Shown here in pieces: positions 1 through 10,400 of a DNA stretch of 64,000 nt. The position numbers and the translations under genes are program-made. Numbering within the stretch: position 1 is the first letter of the stretch; every line of letters begins with the position of its first letter. The notes under the pieces are model-generated. The model had not been told where the DNA came from, did no database searches, and saw only the letters and a list, made by a program, of their open reading frames with translations. The stretch lies in contig ML682125.1 of NCBI GenBank assembly GCA_007922195.1, forward strand, positions 2,106,662 to 2,170,661, read 5' to 3'. Origin of the DNA: Podocnemis expansa. Its lineage: Eukaryota > Chordata > Testudines > Podocnemididae.

Positions 1-1137
1 ATACCTTGATTTTAGCAAGGCTTTTGATACAGTTTCCCACAGCATTCTCACTGGCAAATTAAGGAAGTATGGGTTGGATAGGTGAACTATAAGGTGGATA
101 GAAAACTGGCTAGATCAACGGTTTCAGCGTGTAGGAATCAATGGTTCCATGTCTAGCTGGCAGCTAGTCACGAGTGGGGTGCCCTAGGGGTCGGTCCTGG
201 GGCCGGTTCTGTTCAACATTTTCATCAATGATCTGGATGATGGAATAGACTGCATTCTCAGTAAGTTTGCAGATGACACCAAGCTGGGGGGACCAGTAGA
301 CACGTTGGAGGGCAAGGACAGGATTCAGGGAGACCTAGATAAATTGGAACAGTGGGCCAATAGAAATATTATGAGCTTCAATAAGGACAAGTGTAAAATC
401 CTGCATCTGTGACGAAAAAACCCCATGCACCGCTACAGGCTGGGAAACATTCAGCTAAGTAGCAGCAGTGTAGGAAAGGACCTGGGGGTCATGGTGGATG
501 GGAAGCTAGATGAGAGTCAGCAGTGTGCTCTTGCTGCCAAAAAGGCCAATGGCATACTGGGCTGCATCAAAAGAAGTATTACCAGCAGATTAAGGGATGT
601 GATCATTCCCCTCTATTCTGCACTGGTGAGGCCACATCTAGAATACTGTGTTCAGTTTTGGGCTCCCCACTACAAAAAGGACAGGGACATGCTAGAGAGA
701 GTTCAGAGGAGAGCAACCAAAATGATTAAAGGGCTGGAGCACAAGCCCTATGAGGAAAGACTGAAAGCATTAGGCTTATTTAGCCTGCAGAAGAGAAGAT
801 TGAGGGGGGATTTGATAGGAACCTTCAACGACTTGAAGGGATGCTCTAAGGAAGATGGAGCTCGACTGTTCTCGGTAATAACAGAGGACAGAACAAGGAG
901 CAATGGTCTCAAGTTGCAGGTAGGGAGGTCGAGGCTGGATATTAGAAAAAACTTTTTTACTAGGAGAGTGGTGAAGCCTTGGAATGAGCTCCCAAGGGAG
1001 GTGGTGGAGTCTCCATCTTTGGCCCGGCTGGACAAAACCATGACTGGGATGGTTTAGTGGGAGTGGTCCTGCCTCTGACAGGGGGTTGGACTAGATGACC
1101 TATGAGGTCCCTTCCAACCCTATGATTCTATGATTCT
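1..1137 (+). mobile_element. CR1 LINE, 3' part (RT C-terminus to tail), cut by window edge
   Basis: The segment reads as the C-terminal half of a CR1 reverse transcriptase, the 3' UTR and the family tail. It opens inside the RT palm motif (YLDFSKAFDT) and is almost collinear with 20022-21165 in this window. It ends in the CR1 signature of GATGACCTATGAGGTCCC followed by ATTCTATG repeats. The near identity of the two copies suggests a young subfamily. The element is cut at position 1, so its 5' extent is unknown. Confidence 0.93.
2..1057 (+). pseudogene. CR1 ORF2 reverse transcriptase, C-terminal fragment
   Basis: One reading frame (the second) runs from position 2 to the stop at 1055-1057 and encodes the CR1 RT palm and thumb and the C-terminal region. 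The catalytic FADD box is intact ([10 protein letters not shown], near 265-295). Two nonsense codons interrupt the frame: TAG near 187, where related copies have CAG or similar, and TGA at 410-412. Near 1020 a short deletion removes the conserved EVFKA-type segment just before the C-terminal LDKT. The copy is therefore dead as a protein gene although its DNA is little diverged. It lies in M1AP intron 4 and is read opposite to that gene. Confidence 0.9.
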
Positions 1138-1577
1138 ATACCTCACAGGAAGGAATTCCCAAGTGCGCCTTCCTGGGCTCTAAAGAAGCTTTTGCATTTG
1201 GGTGGTGGCAGCAATATCACTCCAAGTCCAGGGAATTGTTAGCCTTGAAGACTTTTAAAGACAAAGCTTTAAGGCCAGTGGGTTTTAAGGCCTGTTGTAG
1301 GTCCCCACCTTCTGGACTCAGAGTGCCAGAGTGGGGAAACAGCCTTGACAAGAGATACAAAGGGAACTTATTTAACTTCGCAACAAAATAGCAGAGGAAA
1401 TTCAGTGTTGATAAATGTGAAGTAATGCATATTAGAAAAAAATAATCCCAGCTATATGCATAAAATGATGGGGGTCTAAATTAGCTATCATTACTTGTGA
1501 TTGAGCTCTATATAAGCACTGCTTATATAAACCCCTTTATTTACCTCAAGTCTGAGGAAGGCTGACTTAACTGAAAC
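1138..1577. other. Intronic stretch, possible old LTR-like repeat
   Basis: There is no gene here. Around 1190-1350 the text (GGGTGGTGGCAGC, then AGTGCCAGAGTGGGGAA) resembles a reptile LTR-type dispersed repeat that I half recognise but cannot name. The rest is AT-rich and shows no clear structure. Confidence 0.3.
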
Positions 1578-1755
1578 CAGGGCCATAACTACGGCGGGGC
1601 TGATGAAGCAAAGCCCTGGGCGGCCCGAAGTGGCTCAACAGAGCTGCGCTATTAAAGGGGTGGCTTTCTGGTGCCGGCTTTAAGTGCCACTTGTGGGAAG
1701 GGTGCATTCCAATCAGAATGTGCCCCAGATGGCAAAACACTGCATTATGGCTCTG
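1578..1755. mobile_element. Non-autonomous hAT element, 178 bp, perfect 8-bp TSD
   Basis: The ends are inverted repeats: CAGGGCCATAACT at the left and a matching ATTATGGCTCTG at the right. The element is flanked by a perfect 8-bp direct repeat ACTGAAAC (1570-1577 and 1756-1763), the target-site length of hAT transposons. A second copy of the same family is at 34887-35065. Confidence 0.85.
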
Positions 1756-2000
1756 ACTGAAACCTTACCTAATCAGAGATATGAAGGGGTTTGAGCAAAT
1801 AAATGAAAAATTGCAATGAAACTGGATTTCAGTTTCATAAGCTTCTGTCACCAAAGAGAGTAGTGGTGCAGGATTTCTAAATAATACTCTGACTTGCCTG
1901 TACCCCTTCAATGAAAGCAGGAAGCTGCAAACAGGAATCAATAGGTATTTCTGCTTCTGCAAGTTCTTTTCCACTGGTGAGAATGTCTCTAGAGATTAGT

Positions 2001-2142
2001 AAAACAAGAAGTCCTGTGGCACTTAAAGACTAACAAATTTATTTATTGCATGAGCTTTTGTAGGAGAAAATCCTGCTTTGTCAGATGCTTTGAAGATGGG
2101 GATCTTACAGAACTGGAGGAAAATAAATGCAGGGAAGTGTAA
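2001..2142 (-). mobile_element. Penelope-like element terminal fragment
   Basis: Read on the minus strand, this is the 3' terminus of the Penelope-like family whose endonuclease-bearing copy is at 45436-46235: stem-loop region, CTCATGC, AATAAAT, then GTTAGTCTTTAAGTGCCAC and GGACTTCTTG. The hammerhead-like core at 2048-2088 is decayed (CTGACAA for CTGANGA, and AAAA for GAAA). Both changes are typical of CpG loss. Confidence 0.8.
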
Positions 2143-2839
2143 GTTATGGGCTCAGGTCACACTGTAATAGCAAATCAAAACAGTTGTTAAGATTCAAACA
2201 CTGGGGAACAGCATATAGAGGAAGGTGAGGTAAAATCACCTGTTACGATAAGAAAAAAATGCCAAAATCCCTATTTAGCACTGAAGCAACACAGTCAAAT
2301 TTGCAAGAGCAAATTTATTTAGACTGGAAGTACTTTAGCAGTGCTGCCAGCCACTCAAAATAACGTTCAACCTCAATCATTCCTTAGGATCCACCTAATA
2401 AGGTTTGTTGTGTGTCCCTGTTGACAGACATTTTGGGACTAATGCAAGTCACCCATAATCCCCTTTGCCACAAGATCAGAAGTTAGTGTTGTCCAGAAAA
2501 ATGAGAGGGCAAAAAGAAGTAGTATGGCAAGGGCACCCACAAAATTCACCGATGCAGCACACCCTCTGATTAAGCTTTGCAGATGTGACTCCAAGAGAAC
2601 CCAGGCCATGAATTAAAGCTTCCCACCTCACATGGAGCCTCCAGGGGAGTGCAGAGTTATAAACGTGTCTGCTCTTCCTTGAATGCCTCTGTTGGCACAA
2701 CAGCACCCCACCTCTGAGATTTTGTTACATGACACTTGTTACATGAAGAGCTTGTAACAAAGCTCATGTTAAAAGGCCATTTAGTGATTGTATTGCTGTC
2801 CATATGTGGATCCACATTGTGCTTCCATTTTGCACTCAC
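2143..2839. other. M1AP intron 4 sequence, nothing recognised
   Basis: This is the minus-strand intron immediately downstream of M1AP exon 4. I see no conserved reading frame, RNA gene or clear transposon terminus. Confidence 0.5.
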
Positions 2840-3026
2840 CATCGCTGCTGACCTCTTCCTCAGTCTCGGCTTTTATGTGCCACTCTACATCCAGTGACTC
2901 CAGGAAGTCTCCCTTGGCGATCTCTATGATCTGCAGCTTTCGCAGGCTCACCAGGTCTATCTCTCTCAACCCTGCTTCTAGTTGTTTTACCATGTCTTTG
3001 CCTGGCTGACCAGTCAAAACTGTAAT
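2840..3026 (-). CDS. M1AP: M1AP exon 4 (internal coding exon)
   Basis: M1AP (meiosis 1 associated protein) is a vertebrate germ-cell protein needed for male meiosis. This exon of 187 nt (62 codons plus 1 nt) is bounded by a good acceptor (pyrimidine-rich CTTCTTTTTCAG ending at 3027) and a GTGAGT donor at 2834-2839. Its product begins ITVLTGQPGK, then has a KQLEAGLREIDL stretch and an acidic end (EEEVSSDG). From memory of the human protein, ITILTSQPGKEVVKQLE lies at the matching place. The acceptor phase fits exon 3, which ends with a complete Glu codon, and exon 4 exits in phase 1. Downstream exons must lie beyond position 1. It is not a transposon fragment: no repeat family here has this sequence and it occurs once. 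Confidence 0.88.
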
Positions 3027-3533
3027 CTGAAAAAGAAGCCACAAATCTAATGCAGTAGCTCTGACCCAAGTGCGTGCCAGAGATGTTGCCACAGAGCTGC
3101 TATTTAGCTGAATAAAGGACCTAGGGAGGGCCTCACTGTGGGGCTTCTAGTGCATGTTCGCTAGCCAAGAGCAGATGCAGAAGCATTGTGTAAGATCTGG
3201 TTTAATTTAAACCAACCTGTATGTAAAATTGTAATTTTATTATTACTGCAGCCACACAGTGCTGGGCCCAAAGAGGCTCATGTGATGCCACATCAAGGCA
3301 TGGTACAGAGCCCACTATCTTTAAATGATGCTGACATAACCCATTTTGCAAAATGTCATTATTGCCAAACCTGATGATATACGATAGCTGATGTATTCCA
3401 AAACATCAGCTCCTGAAGTCAGCTAATTAAAAGAAAATTTCTATTTTCACTTTTGAAAGAAGTCCAGCCTTCATGCGCATGGAGAAAAGCTTGAAAAGCT
3501 TACGTGAGTACACCTTATCTACAGAGGTTAAAG
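3027..3533. other. M1AP intron 3, no feature recognised
   Basis: This stretch is intron upstream (in gene sense) of exon 4. It includes the polypyrimidine tract of the exon 4 acceptor at about 3027-3045. Nothing else is recognised. Confidence 0.5.
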
Positions 3534-3720
3534 CAGGGGTCTCAAACACATTGCCATGGGCCGCATGTTGCCCCTAAAGCTATTTCCTGCAGCCCATGAC
3601 AACACAATTCTTACTGATATTTGCAATATCATTGTATGAAAAGGTTTCAGTGGTGCAGCCCTCAGGGTAACATACTAGGCCTCATGCAGTCCTCATGGTG
3701 ATTTGAGTTTGAGACCCCTG
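3534..3720. mobile_element. Short hAT element, 187 bp, perfect 8-bp TSD
   Basis: The terminal inverted repeats are CAGGGGTCTCAAAC and GTTTGAGACCCCTG, flanked by the perfect 8-bp duplication GGTTAAAG (3526-3533 and 3721-3728). Related copies are at 4937-5263 and 63684-63859, and a possible left end lies at 36716. Confidence 0.9.
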
Positions 3721-3734
3721 GGTTAAAGTATAAT

Positions 3735-4275
3735 TTGGTAGGCCCCGCAACCCTCTTAAATTTCTGGGCCCTCTTCATGCACGTCCGGGCCCCCTGCCCC
3801 CACCCCAGCTAGTGCCCCAAAAATGCCTGCCCTCCACCCCAGCTACTGCCCCTGAAACACCTACTCCATGTCTTCCTCAGCCCCAATCCCCATTCCCTAA
3901 GCTTCCTGCCCCCATGTCCCCACTCCAACCCTTCCCAGCTCCCTTGTCTTCACTTCACCCCCCTTTGGTCTCCCAACCCCTTTCATACTTCCCCAGCCTA
4001 CAATCCTGACCCCTTCTTTCCACCCCACCACACTGAGTCACGGGTTGCCTGACTGTCTCCAAACAACCACACCCCATCGCCCCCTTACCTGTGCCACCAA
4101 GGTGGCTGAGGGGCTGGGCCAGCGGCAGGGAGGCTGTGGTGGCCAGACAGTGAGAAGGGACACAGGCCCGAGACTGGGCCTGGGCCACAGCTGCTGCAGG
4201 TTCCAGGGCAAGCTGGGGAGGGATGGCCAGGCCTGCTCTAGCCTATAACCCCTTGAGCCGGCCTTGGGGGAATGC
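3735..4275. repeat. C-rich/G-rich low-complexity block, probable old DNA-transposon copy
   Basis: A run rich in CCCC-type text (3790-4080) is followed by a G-rich half with CACAGCTGCTGCAGG. It ends near AGCCGGCCTTGG, an end type common in non-autonomous hAT repeats. Translations are proline-rich and not conserved. No target-site duplication was found, so the class is tentative. Confidence 0.4.
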
Positions 4276-4936
4276 ACCAGAGCGCTGCATTCTGGGGCAT
4301 TCCTTTATATTTTTGGGGGCTCCAGAATGCAGTGTTCTGGCTTACTTTAACCCTTGCCTACCTAAAGGCTTGAAGAAAGACAGACAGCTCAACATTTGTT
4401 ACTGACTTTTAAGGCAAGCTGAATTTCCTTGGAGCCTGACTCAAGATTTTACATGGCTGGAGTTGTCAATATCAAAATGGTTTCTGCATTAAATTACTGT
4501 CCCTTTGTGATAGGGTTTGCAAATCCCAGATTGGGGCACACAAAGTTAAAGAAGTAGCCTAGGAAGTCCTGTTGAGCCCACTCCAGCTGGAGACAGTGTT
4601 GAACTTGAAAAGGGAGCCGCTCAGCTCAAAGTGGAAGACTGGAAAGAAGACAGACCTACACTAAAAGCATCTGACAAAGAGTCTGGGGAAGGATGTGCCA
4701 AGCTGGACTGAGAGTTTGATTTCTTTTACTTTATCTGGGACTAAGGGAGGCAAGCAGTGGTAAGAAAAGATCCAGGAAAGGTAAATTTCAAAGGGCCCCC
4801 ACAGAGGCCTTACCCTTCTAGGGCACTGAGTTGGAGCCTGGTGGAGTGGGATGGGGTCTGGGCTTTCTTCCCCCACAGTGGGATAGTAGTAATCACTAGG
4901 CTGTCCAACTCATGACCAACCTTAAATCCTTTAAGA
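4276..4936. other. M1AP intron 3, nothing recognised
   Basis: This is AT/GC-mixed intronic DNA without a recognisable gene, RNA or repeat boundary. Confidence 0.45.
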
Positions 4937-5263
4937 CAAGGGTTTCAATCTGGTGGCCCACGGGCTGCATACAGCCCTTAAAGTTGTTTCCTATGGGCCA
5001 CAACAATATTTAGAATTTCTCAAATAATTGATAATGTAAAATTTAAAGTGGTTTACTTACCTACTCTTTGTCTTCCTAATGATACCTCCGACTTGAATGG
5101 AAGTAGTTCTTTCTTACTTACTCTTGGCATATATGTTACTCTTCATTTTTTCATTTTCACCATACTTTGTGGTATTGTATGAAAAGGTTTCAGTGGTGCA
5201 GCCCTCAGGCTAAAGTACTAGTTTGCACATGGCCCTCGTGGTGATTTGAGTTTGAGACCCCTG
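4937..5263. mobile_element. hAT element of the CAGGGGTCTCAAAC family
   Basis: The left end reads CAAGGGTTTCAATC and the right end GTTTGAGACCCCTG. The flanks CTTTAAGA and CATTAAAA agree at 6 of 8 positions. The internal sequence (GCCCTCAGG, then GTGGTGATTTGAG) matches the copy at 3534-3720, with an extra internal segment of about 140 bp. Confidence 0.8.
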
Positions 5264-6532
5264 CATTAAAACGAGTTACTTCCTAAGAGTGGGAGGAGTT
5301 TAGAGAGATTCTCTAGTGTCCGGGGGGGCAGCATCTCAACTGGGAGTAAGGAACTGTGGCCAGGAGCTCTTGGGAAAGACCTAGGCTGAGTTACCTGCTT
5401 AAACTTTGTTCTAGTTGCTGCTGACCAGAAGAGGCAGGTGGGAGAAGACCAGTCACTGTGTTGCCACAACATAAGCAAACGGCTCCTTAAATGCTTTCTG
5501 TTCCTCATCTGGCAAGGGACTGGGAAGGGATCTGTGGTTGGTCCTGTAAACCTGCAATGGAGTGTTCATCCCACACTTACTCTAAAGTGGCTAATGGAAG
5601 ACAGATGGGCCTATTAATCTATTAGGCTAGGAGGAAAACCCTAATTAGAGTAAACTTAGTGTGGGGGAACAGGCAGGGCTTATCTAAAGTCAGGAACTGA
5701 TAGCAGGAAGGGGGGCATGCAGGGAGGGATCCAGTCTGCAGTCATTTCTGAAAAGATGGGAGAGGTGATTGGAGGGCAGCTATCAGTAGCCCAGGTTTGC
5801 TAGGAGTGAGGCTGGCAAACCCCAGAAAAGAGGGGGAGTGCTAGGATAGGAAACAGTAGAGTTAAGGACTTGATGTGGGTTGTAAGGTTCCTGGGCTAGA
5901 CCTTGGAGCAGAGGACAAGCCCAGGCTCCCCATCAGCCACTGAAAGTGTGTCATCTGAGGCAGTGAATGGGAAGACAGGCTAAAGCTGCTGAAGGGAAGA
6001 CTTTGATGTACCCCAGTCAGGAGCGATTCAGAGTGAGCTGGCTGGAGGGCTGGGTCATGCGGAGGATACTTCAGTTCCTGGGATGAGAGAGGAGCTACAG
6101 ACCTAAGAAAGAGACGGTAAGCTGGTGTGCAAGCATGGGAAGCAACATTGGCCACAAGCACCAATTCTCAGAGTGGCAAGGAGAAGATGCCAGTCAAACA
6201 GTTAATTGTGTATCTTGTCACAGGGGCTCAATGGTTCTGGGGGCAGGCTGTTTCTGGCTGGTATGAAGCAAGTCTTGAGCCAGCTGGTATAGGCAATGGG
6301 AAGGTAGTAGGGATCCAAGTGCCTCCCAGAACTAGCTCCTTAAACTTCAGACAAGCACTAGTGGAGAGCTGAACACTTGCACACAGTACAGCTGCACTTT
6401 GTTCCCCCTGCCTGCTATTTTGCTGATGTGACGGGCAGAGCACATTTACTGTGTTCCTTTTGCTTCATTAATCATGGGATTGGCAGCGGTGTGAGCAACA
6501 GCTGGCTCAGTCCCTGCTTCAGAGAGTAGTCA
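5264..6532. other. M1AP intron 3, nothing recognised
   Basis: No open frame here has a known domain and no repeat termini were identified. Part of it may be an eroded LTR, but I cannot support that from the sequence. Confidence 0.4.
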
Positions 6533-6688
6533 TAGAATCAGAAACTGGAACAGACCATGAGAGGTCACTGAGTCCAGTCCCCTGCACTCATGGCAGGACC
6601 AAGTACCCTCTTAAACCATCCCTGACACGTGCTTGTCTAACCTGCTCTTAAAAACTTACAATGATGGAGAGACCGTAAACTGCCTAGG
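6533..6688 (-). mobile_element. CR1 LINE copy B, 3' end (first piece)
   Basis: Read on the minus strand this is a CR1 3' region. From the plus side it begins CATAGAATC with an AACTGGA GGGACC-type block and continues into the C-terminal coding part. It stops at 6688, where a hAT element is inserted, and resumes at 7427. Confidence 0.85.
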
Positions 6689-7418
6689 CAGAGGTGACCT
6701 TAGGCAACTGGGGGCCCTATGTGAAGGCCCTTTATGGGGCCCCTTATAGGCCCCCACTACTACCCTAACCGCCTCCCCCCCCAGGTCCCAGCTCCCACGG
6801 GGTGGGAGCAGGGCACCACAGACTGCCAAGTCCAGAGCCTGCACTGCCCACCCGGTCTCTCCACAGTGGGAGAAGAGCAGTGCTCCCTGCCTACCCCCAG
6901 ACAGCCATGCCTCCCCAGAGGGAGGGAGGAGAGCAGCTGGTGTGGTGCTGCAGCTTGCTGGGAGTAGGGATCCCGGGAGCGGACAGCTCTGAAGATTCAG
7001 GCCACTTTGCCCCCAGCCACCCCAGGCCTGAATAGAGGCCATCTTGCCTCCAGGCCTTGGATCAGGCCTGTTCAGGCCTGGGGTGGCCGGGGACAAAACA
7101 GCCTGAACTCTTAGGAGCGGACTGCTCCAGGGCCCTGCTCCCTGCATGCTGCAGCTCCACACTGGCCACTCTTCTCCCTCCCCCTGGGGAGGAGCAGCTG
7201 GCTGGGGGTAGGCAGGGAGCACTGTTCTTCCTCACCTACAGAGACACTGGACAGGCGGGCAGGAGGCACAGCTTCTGGCCCTGGCAGTCTCCGGCCCCCC
7301 GATCCCCCACCACCCCACAAGTGCAAGGGTAAGTGAAGCAGGCTACCGCAATGGAGCCCCCTTACTGCTTGGGGCCCTAAGCGGGCACCTGCTTTGCTTA
7401 CCCCAAAAGCCACCTCTG
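6689..7418. mobile_element. Non-autonomous hAT element, 730 bp, inserted in CR1 copy B
   Basis: The inverted ends are CAGAGGTG and CACCTCTG, flanked by the perfect 8-bp duplication TGCCTAGG (6681-6688 and 7419-7426). The inside is GC-rich with repeated GGGGCCC and CCTGCCTACCCC-like text. It has long frames on both strands that I regard as composition artefacts. Removing the element and one copy of the duplication restores the interrupted CR1 text, which dates this insertion as later than the CR1. Confidence 0.92.
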
Positions 7419-7426
7419 TGCCTAGG

Positions 7427-8545
7427 CAACTTATTCCAGTGGTTAATTACCCTCACAGTTCTGAATTTTTTCCATGTCCAACCTAAACCTCTCTTGCTGT
7501 AATTTAAGCCCAGTGCTTCTTGTCTTATTATCAGCAGTTAAGGAGAATAGTTTTTCTCCCTCCTCCTTGTGACAACCTCTTAGGTACTTGAAAACTGTTA
7601 TCATGTCCCCTTTCAGTCTCCTCTTTTCCAGAGGAAACAAACCCAGCTCTTTCAAACTTCCCTCATAAATCAAGTGTTCCAGACCACTAATCATTCATGT
7701 TGCTCTTCTTTGGACCCCCCCCCCCCCCCAGTTCCTCCACATCTTTCCTGAAATGAGGTGCCCAAAACTGAACACAATGCTCCAGTTGAGGCCTAATCAA
7801 TTTGGAGTAGAGTGGAAGAATTACTTCCTGTGTCTTACTTACAATATGCCTGTTTATACATCTCAGAATGGTGTTTACTTTTTTTGCAACAGTGCTATAC
7901 TGTTAACTCGTATTTAGCTTGTGGTCCACTATGACGCCTAGATCCCTTTCCACAGTACTCCTTCCTAGGCAGTCATTGCCCATTTTGTATACATGCAGTG
8001 GATTAGTCTTTCCTAAGTGGAGTACTTTCCACTTGTCTTTATTGAATTTCATTCTGTTTACTTCAGACCATTTCATCAGTTTGTCCAAATGATTTTGAAA
8101 TGTGATCCTGTTCTCCAAAGCACTTGCAACCACATCCCCGCTTGGTATCTTCGGCAGACTTTTTAAGTGTACTCTCTATGCTATTATCTAAATCATTGAT
8201 GGAAATACTGAACAGAACCAGACCCAGAACCAATCTCTGAGGTACCTTGCTCGTTATGCCCTTCCAGCTTGATTGTGAACCACTGAAAACTGCTATCTGG
8301 AAGTGGTTATCCACCAAATCTTTCACCTGTCTTATAGTAGCTCTTTCCAGGCTGTACTTCCCAGTTTGTTAATGAGAAGGTGATGTGAGACTGTATCAAA
8401 AGTCTTACTAAAGTCTAGATATACGACATCTACCACTTCCCCTCTATGCACAAGGCTTGTTACCCCATCATAGAAAGCTATCAGGTTGGTCTGATAGGAT
8501 TTGGTCTTGACAAATCTGTGACCTGAGCCTCCTGAATGTGCAGAA
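7427..8545 (-). mobile_element. CR1 LINE copy B, middle piece (RT region)
   Basis: This is a continuation of the minus-strand CR1 from 6533-6688. On the minus strand it contains RT palm text (VVYLDFSKTFDTVSHHLL near 8400) with the preceding NLIAFYDG motif, later the thumb region, and a C-terminal block near 7450-7690. It is older than the copies at 1 kb and 17-21 kb, with several frameshifts and stops. A C-homopolymer lies at about 7717-7730. Its 5' side is interrupted near 8545 by an LTR-like segment and appears to resume at about 15976. Confidence 0.88.
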
Positions 8546-8562
8546 ATCAGGGCAAGCGGCAA
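7443..8562 (-). pseudogene. CR1 copy B reverse transcriptase remnant
   Basis: Fragments in several minus-strand frames (8332-8562, 8063-8326, 7903-8133 and 7443-7694) together cover the RT fingers and palm (YLDFSKTFDTVSH), the region after the metal-binding box, and the C-terminal conserved block. The FADD box is altered. No continuous frame survives. Confidence 0.8.
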
Positions 8563-8937
8563 AACCAGGGGCCAACCCCCAAGCCACTGACAGGTTATAC
8601 TTAAACCAGCCTCCCAGTCAGCAACAAAACATGCTTCTGAGTCCCCACATCAGTCATCATGAAGCATAACAAAATAGAAACAGCCCCCTTTATTGCACAT
8701 CAGCTGCTCTGGTCCCCACTTGGCCACTGGGTCTCTTAAATAAATAGGTTCTCCTGACTCCAAAGGGTCACCACATCACCTAGAACCGTATAGGCTTGAA
8801 TGATACCAAAATACCACACTGCTAGCCAATTCTTAAATAATTACAACTGGATGTTTAATATAAAAAGAAAAGAAACAAAATATGAGAGATGTTAAAGGGT
8901 CAAAGTGAATCACATACATACACATGATTTAGAGTCC
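8546..8937 (-). mobile_element. LTR-like segment, left piece (split by DIRS and CR1)
   Basis: Non-CR1 sequence interrupts CR1 copy B here and seems to continue at about 15430-15975. Read on the minus strand the joined segment would begin TGTGACACTGTC and end near TTCTGCACA. TG and CA ends and a length of about 0.9 kb fit a solo LTR. No internal genes are seen, and the expected short target duplication is not clear, so this is tentative. Confidence 0.4.
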
Positions 8938-9160
8938 AAAACGGAGGTTACTCACCACGTGCAGTAGTCGTGCTTCTTCGAGATGCGTGTCCCCGCACTG
9001 CTCCACTTTAAGTGTGTGGCCGCGCCCACACCTCGCACCGGAGATGTTAATAGCAGAATCCTGGAGGGGGGAGCACGCTGCTCCAATGACGTCACTGCTG
9101 TCTTCCCGCCGTTTGGAATGCGCACTCCCCCCTCCCACCCGTCAGTTCCTTCTCTACCGC
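8938..9160. repeat. DIRS left terminal repeat plus outer extension
   Basis: The stretch 8987-9160 is an inverted copy of 14703-14877. Shared marks include GTTAATAGCAGAATCCTGGA, the TGACGTCA site and GTCAGTTCCTTCTC. The 49 bp outside it (8938-8986, ACGGAGGTTACTCACC onward) have no partner in the right terminus but are repeated inverted in the internal region at 9223-9276. Confidence 0.9.
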
Positions 9161-9222
9161 AGAGTACCCCTTGAATGATACTCCGAAGCAGAGGGGAGGT
9201 GGGTGGGTACTGGAACAGTGCA

Positions 9223-9314
9223 GGGACACGCATCTTGAAGAAGCACGACTACTGCACGTGGTGAGTAACCTCCGTTTCTTCTTCGAGCAGTGTTCCCGCT
9301 GCTCCACTTTAGGT
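9223..9314. repeat. DIRS internal complementary region
   Basis: The first part (9223-9276, GGGACACGCATC to AACCTCCGT) is the reverse complement of the element's left outer end. The second part (9277-9314, CTTCGAGCAGTGTTCCC to CTTTAGGT) is the reverse complement of its right outer end. In DIRS elements such a region is thought to template completion of the ends during circle formation. It also overlaps the end of the recombinase frame (stop at 9321). Confidence 0.88.
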
Positions 9315-9320
9315 GATTGC

Positions 9321-10400
9321 TTAGCAGTGTCGTTCACTGGAGGCAGGACCTTTGGAGTTGTCCCTTCTTACAGTGTTAAGTACTGCGAGACCCATGGCAG
9401 TGTCTACGCCATGGATAGCCATGCCTCTATAATGTTTTACGAAAGTGTCCGCCGACACCCAAGTGGCGGCCTTGCATATGTCCAATATGGGAACGTTGTG
9501 GAGGAACGCCGTCATGCTGGAAACTGCTCTGGTCGAGTGGGTCCTAATAATACCTGGAGGTTCGTGTCCATGTTTCTGATAGACGAGACGGATACAGCTA
9601 GAAATCCATTTGGACAATCTTTGATTAGAGATGGGATCGCCCTTAGATCTTTCCGTTATTGAGATGAATAGCCGAGGAGTTTTCCGGAAGGCTTTAGTCC
9701 TGTCGATGTAAAAATGAGACCGCCTGCTTCATGTCCAAAGTATGCAACGCTGCTTCTTCTGGGCCGGCATGAGGTCTCAGGCAAAAAACCAGGAGATGAA
9801 TCGTCTGGTTAATGTGAAAAGCAGAAGAAACCTTTGGCGTGAACTTCGGATGGGGTCTGAAAGAAACCTTATCTTTCATAAGGACCGTAAATGGAGGGCA
9901 AGCCATTAGGGCTGCCAGTTCACTTACTCACCTGGCTGATGTCACCGCCACCAGGAAAGCCACCTTCATTGATAGGTGTAAGAGGGAGCATGTAGCCATG
10001 GGCTCAAATGATGGCCTAGTGAGCGCCCTTACGACCAAAGATAGATCCCATGGATGAATGGGAGGCTTGACATCCAGGTAAGTATTCTGCACTCCTACAA
10101 GAAAACGCTTAACAATAGAATGTGAAAATAAGGAACAGTTATCCACTGCCTCGTGAAATGTGGATATTGCCGCTAGATGAACCCTCAGAGTGGCCATCAC
10201 CAACCCTTTCTCTTTCAGGTTGAGAAGGTACTCCAGAACAGTTGGAATGGAGGCCAACTGCAGAAGGACTGATCTCCCCTGGCACCAGGTAAGAAATCTT
10301 TTCCATTTTTGCAAGTAAGTAACCCTCGTCACCGGCTTCCAACTATTTATTAATACATGTTTCACTCTGTCAGAACATTGTCCCTCCATGTCATTGAGCC
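9321..10400 (-). pseudogene. DIRS tyrosine recombinase
   Basis: The product resembles a lambda-integrase-type recombinase. The N-terminal SAM-like region is at about 10390-9990 (RVTYLQKWKRFLTWC, then VLEYLLNLKEKGL). It is followed by the first catalytic Arg context (VTSAR near 9930), then after frameshifts the box HSTR (His codon 9537-9539, Arg codon 9528-9530) and the nucleophile Tyr in TFVKHY (codon 9429-9431). The catalytic R, HxxR and Y signatures of the family are therefore all still visible. Frame breaks near 9928 and 9690 separate three otherwise well-preserved blocks. The C-terminus ends at 9321, just beside the internal complementary region. Confidence 0.88.

Noticed and set aside
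2001..2142. Calling the frequent AGTCCTGTGGCAC fragments a tRNA-derived SINE
   Set aside because: I first took them for a turtle SINE, but the copy at 45436-46235 shows they are termini of a Penelope-like element; no pol III A/B boxes are seen.
3812..4009. Proline-rich plus-strand frame as a collagen or mucin-like exon
   Set aside because: Low-complexity C-rich DNA with no splice signals and no periodicity of a known protein.
6656..7222. 188-codon minus-strand frame in GC-rich DNA
   Set aside because: It runs across the border of a hAT element with a perfect target duplication; no domain, no splice evidence.
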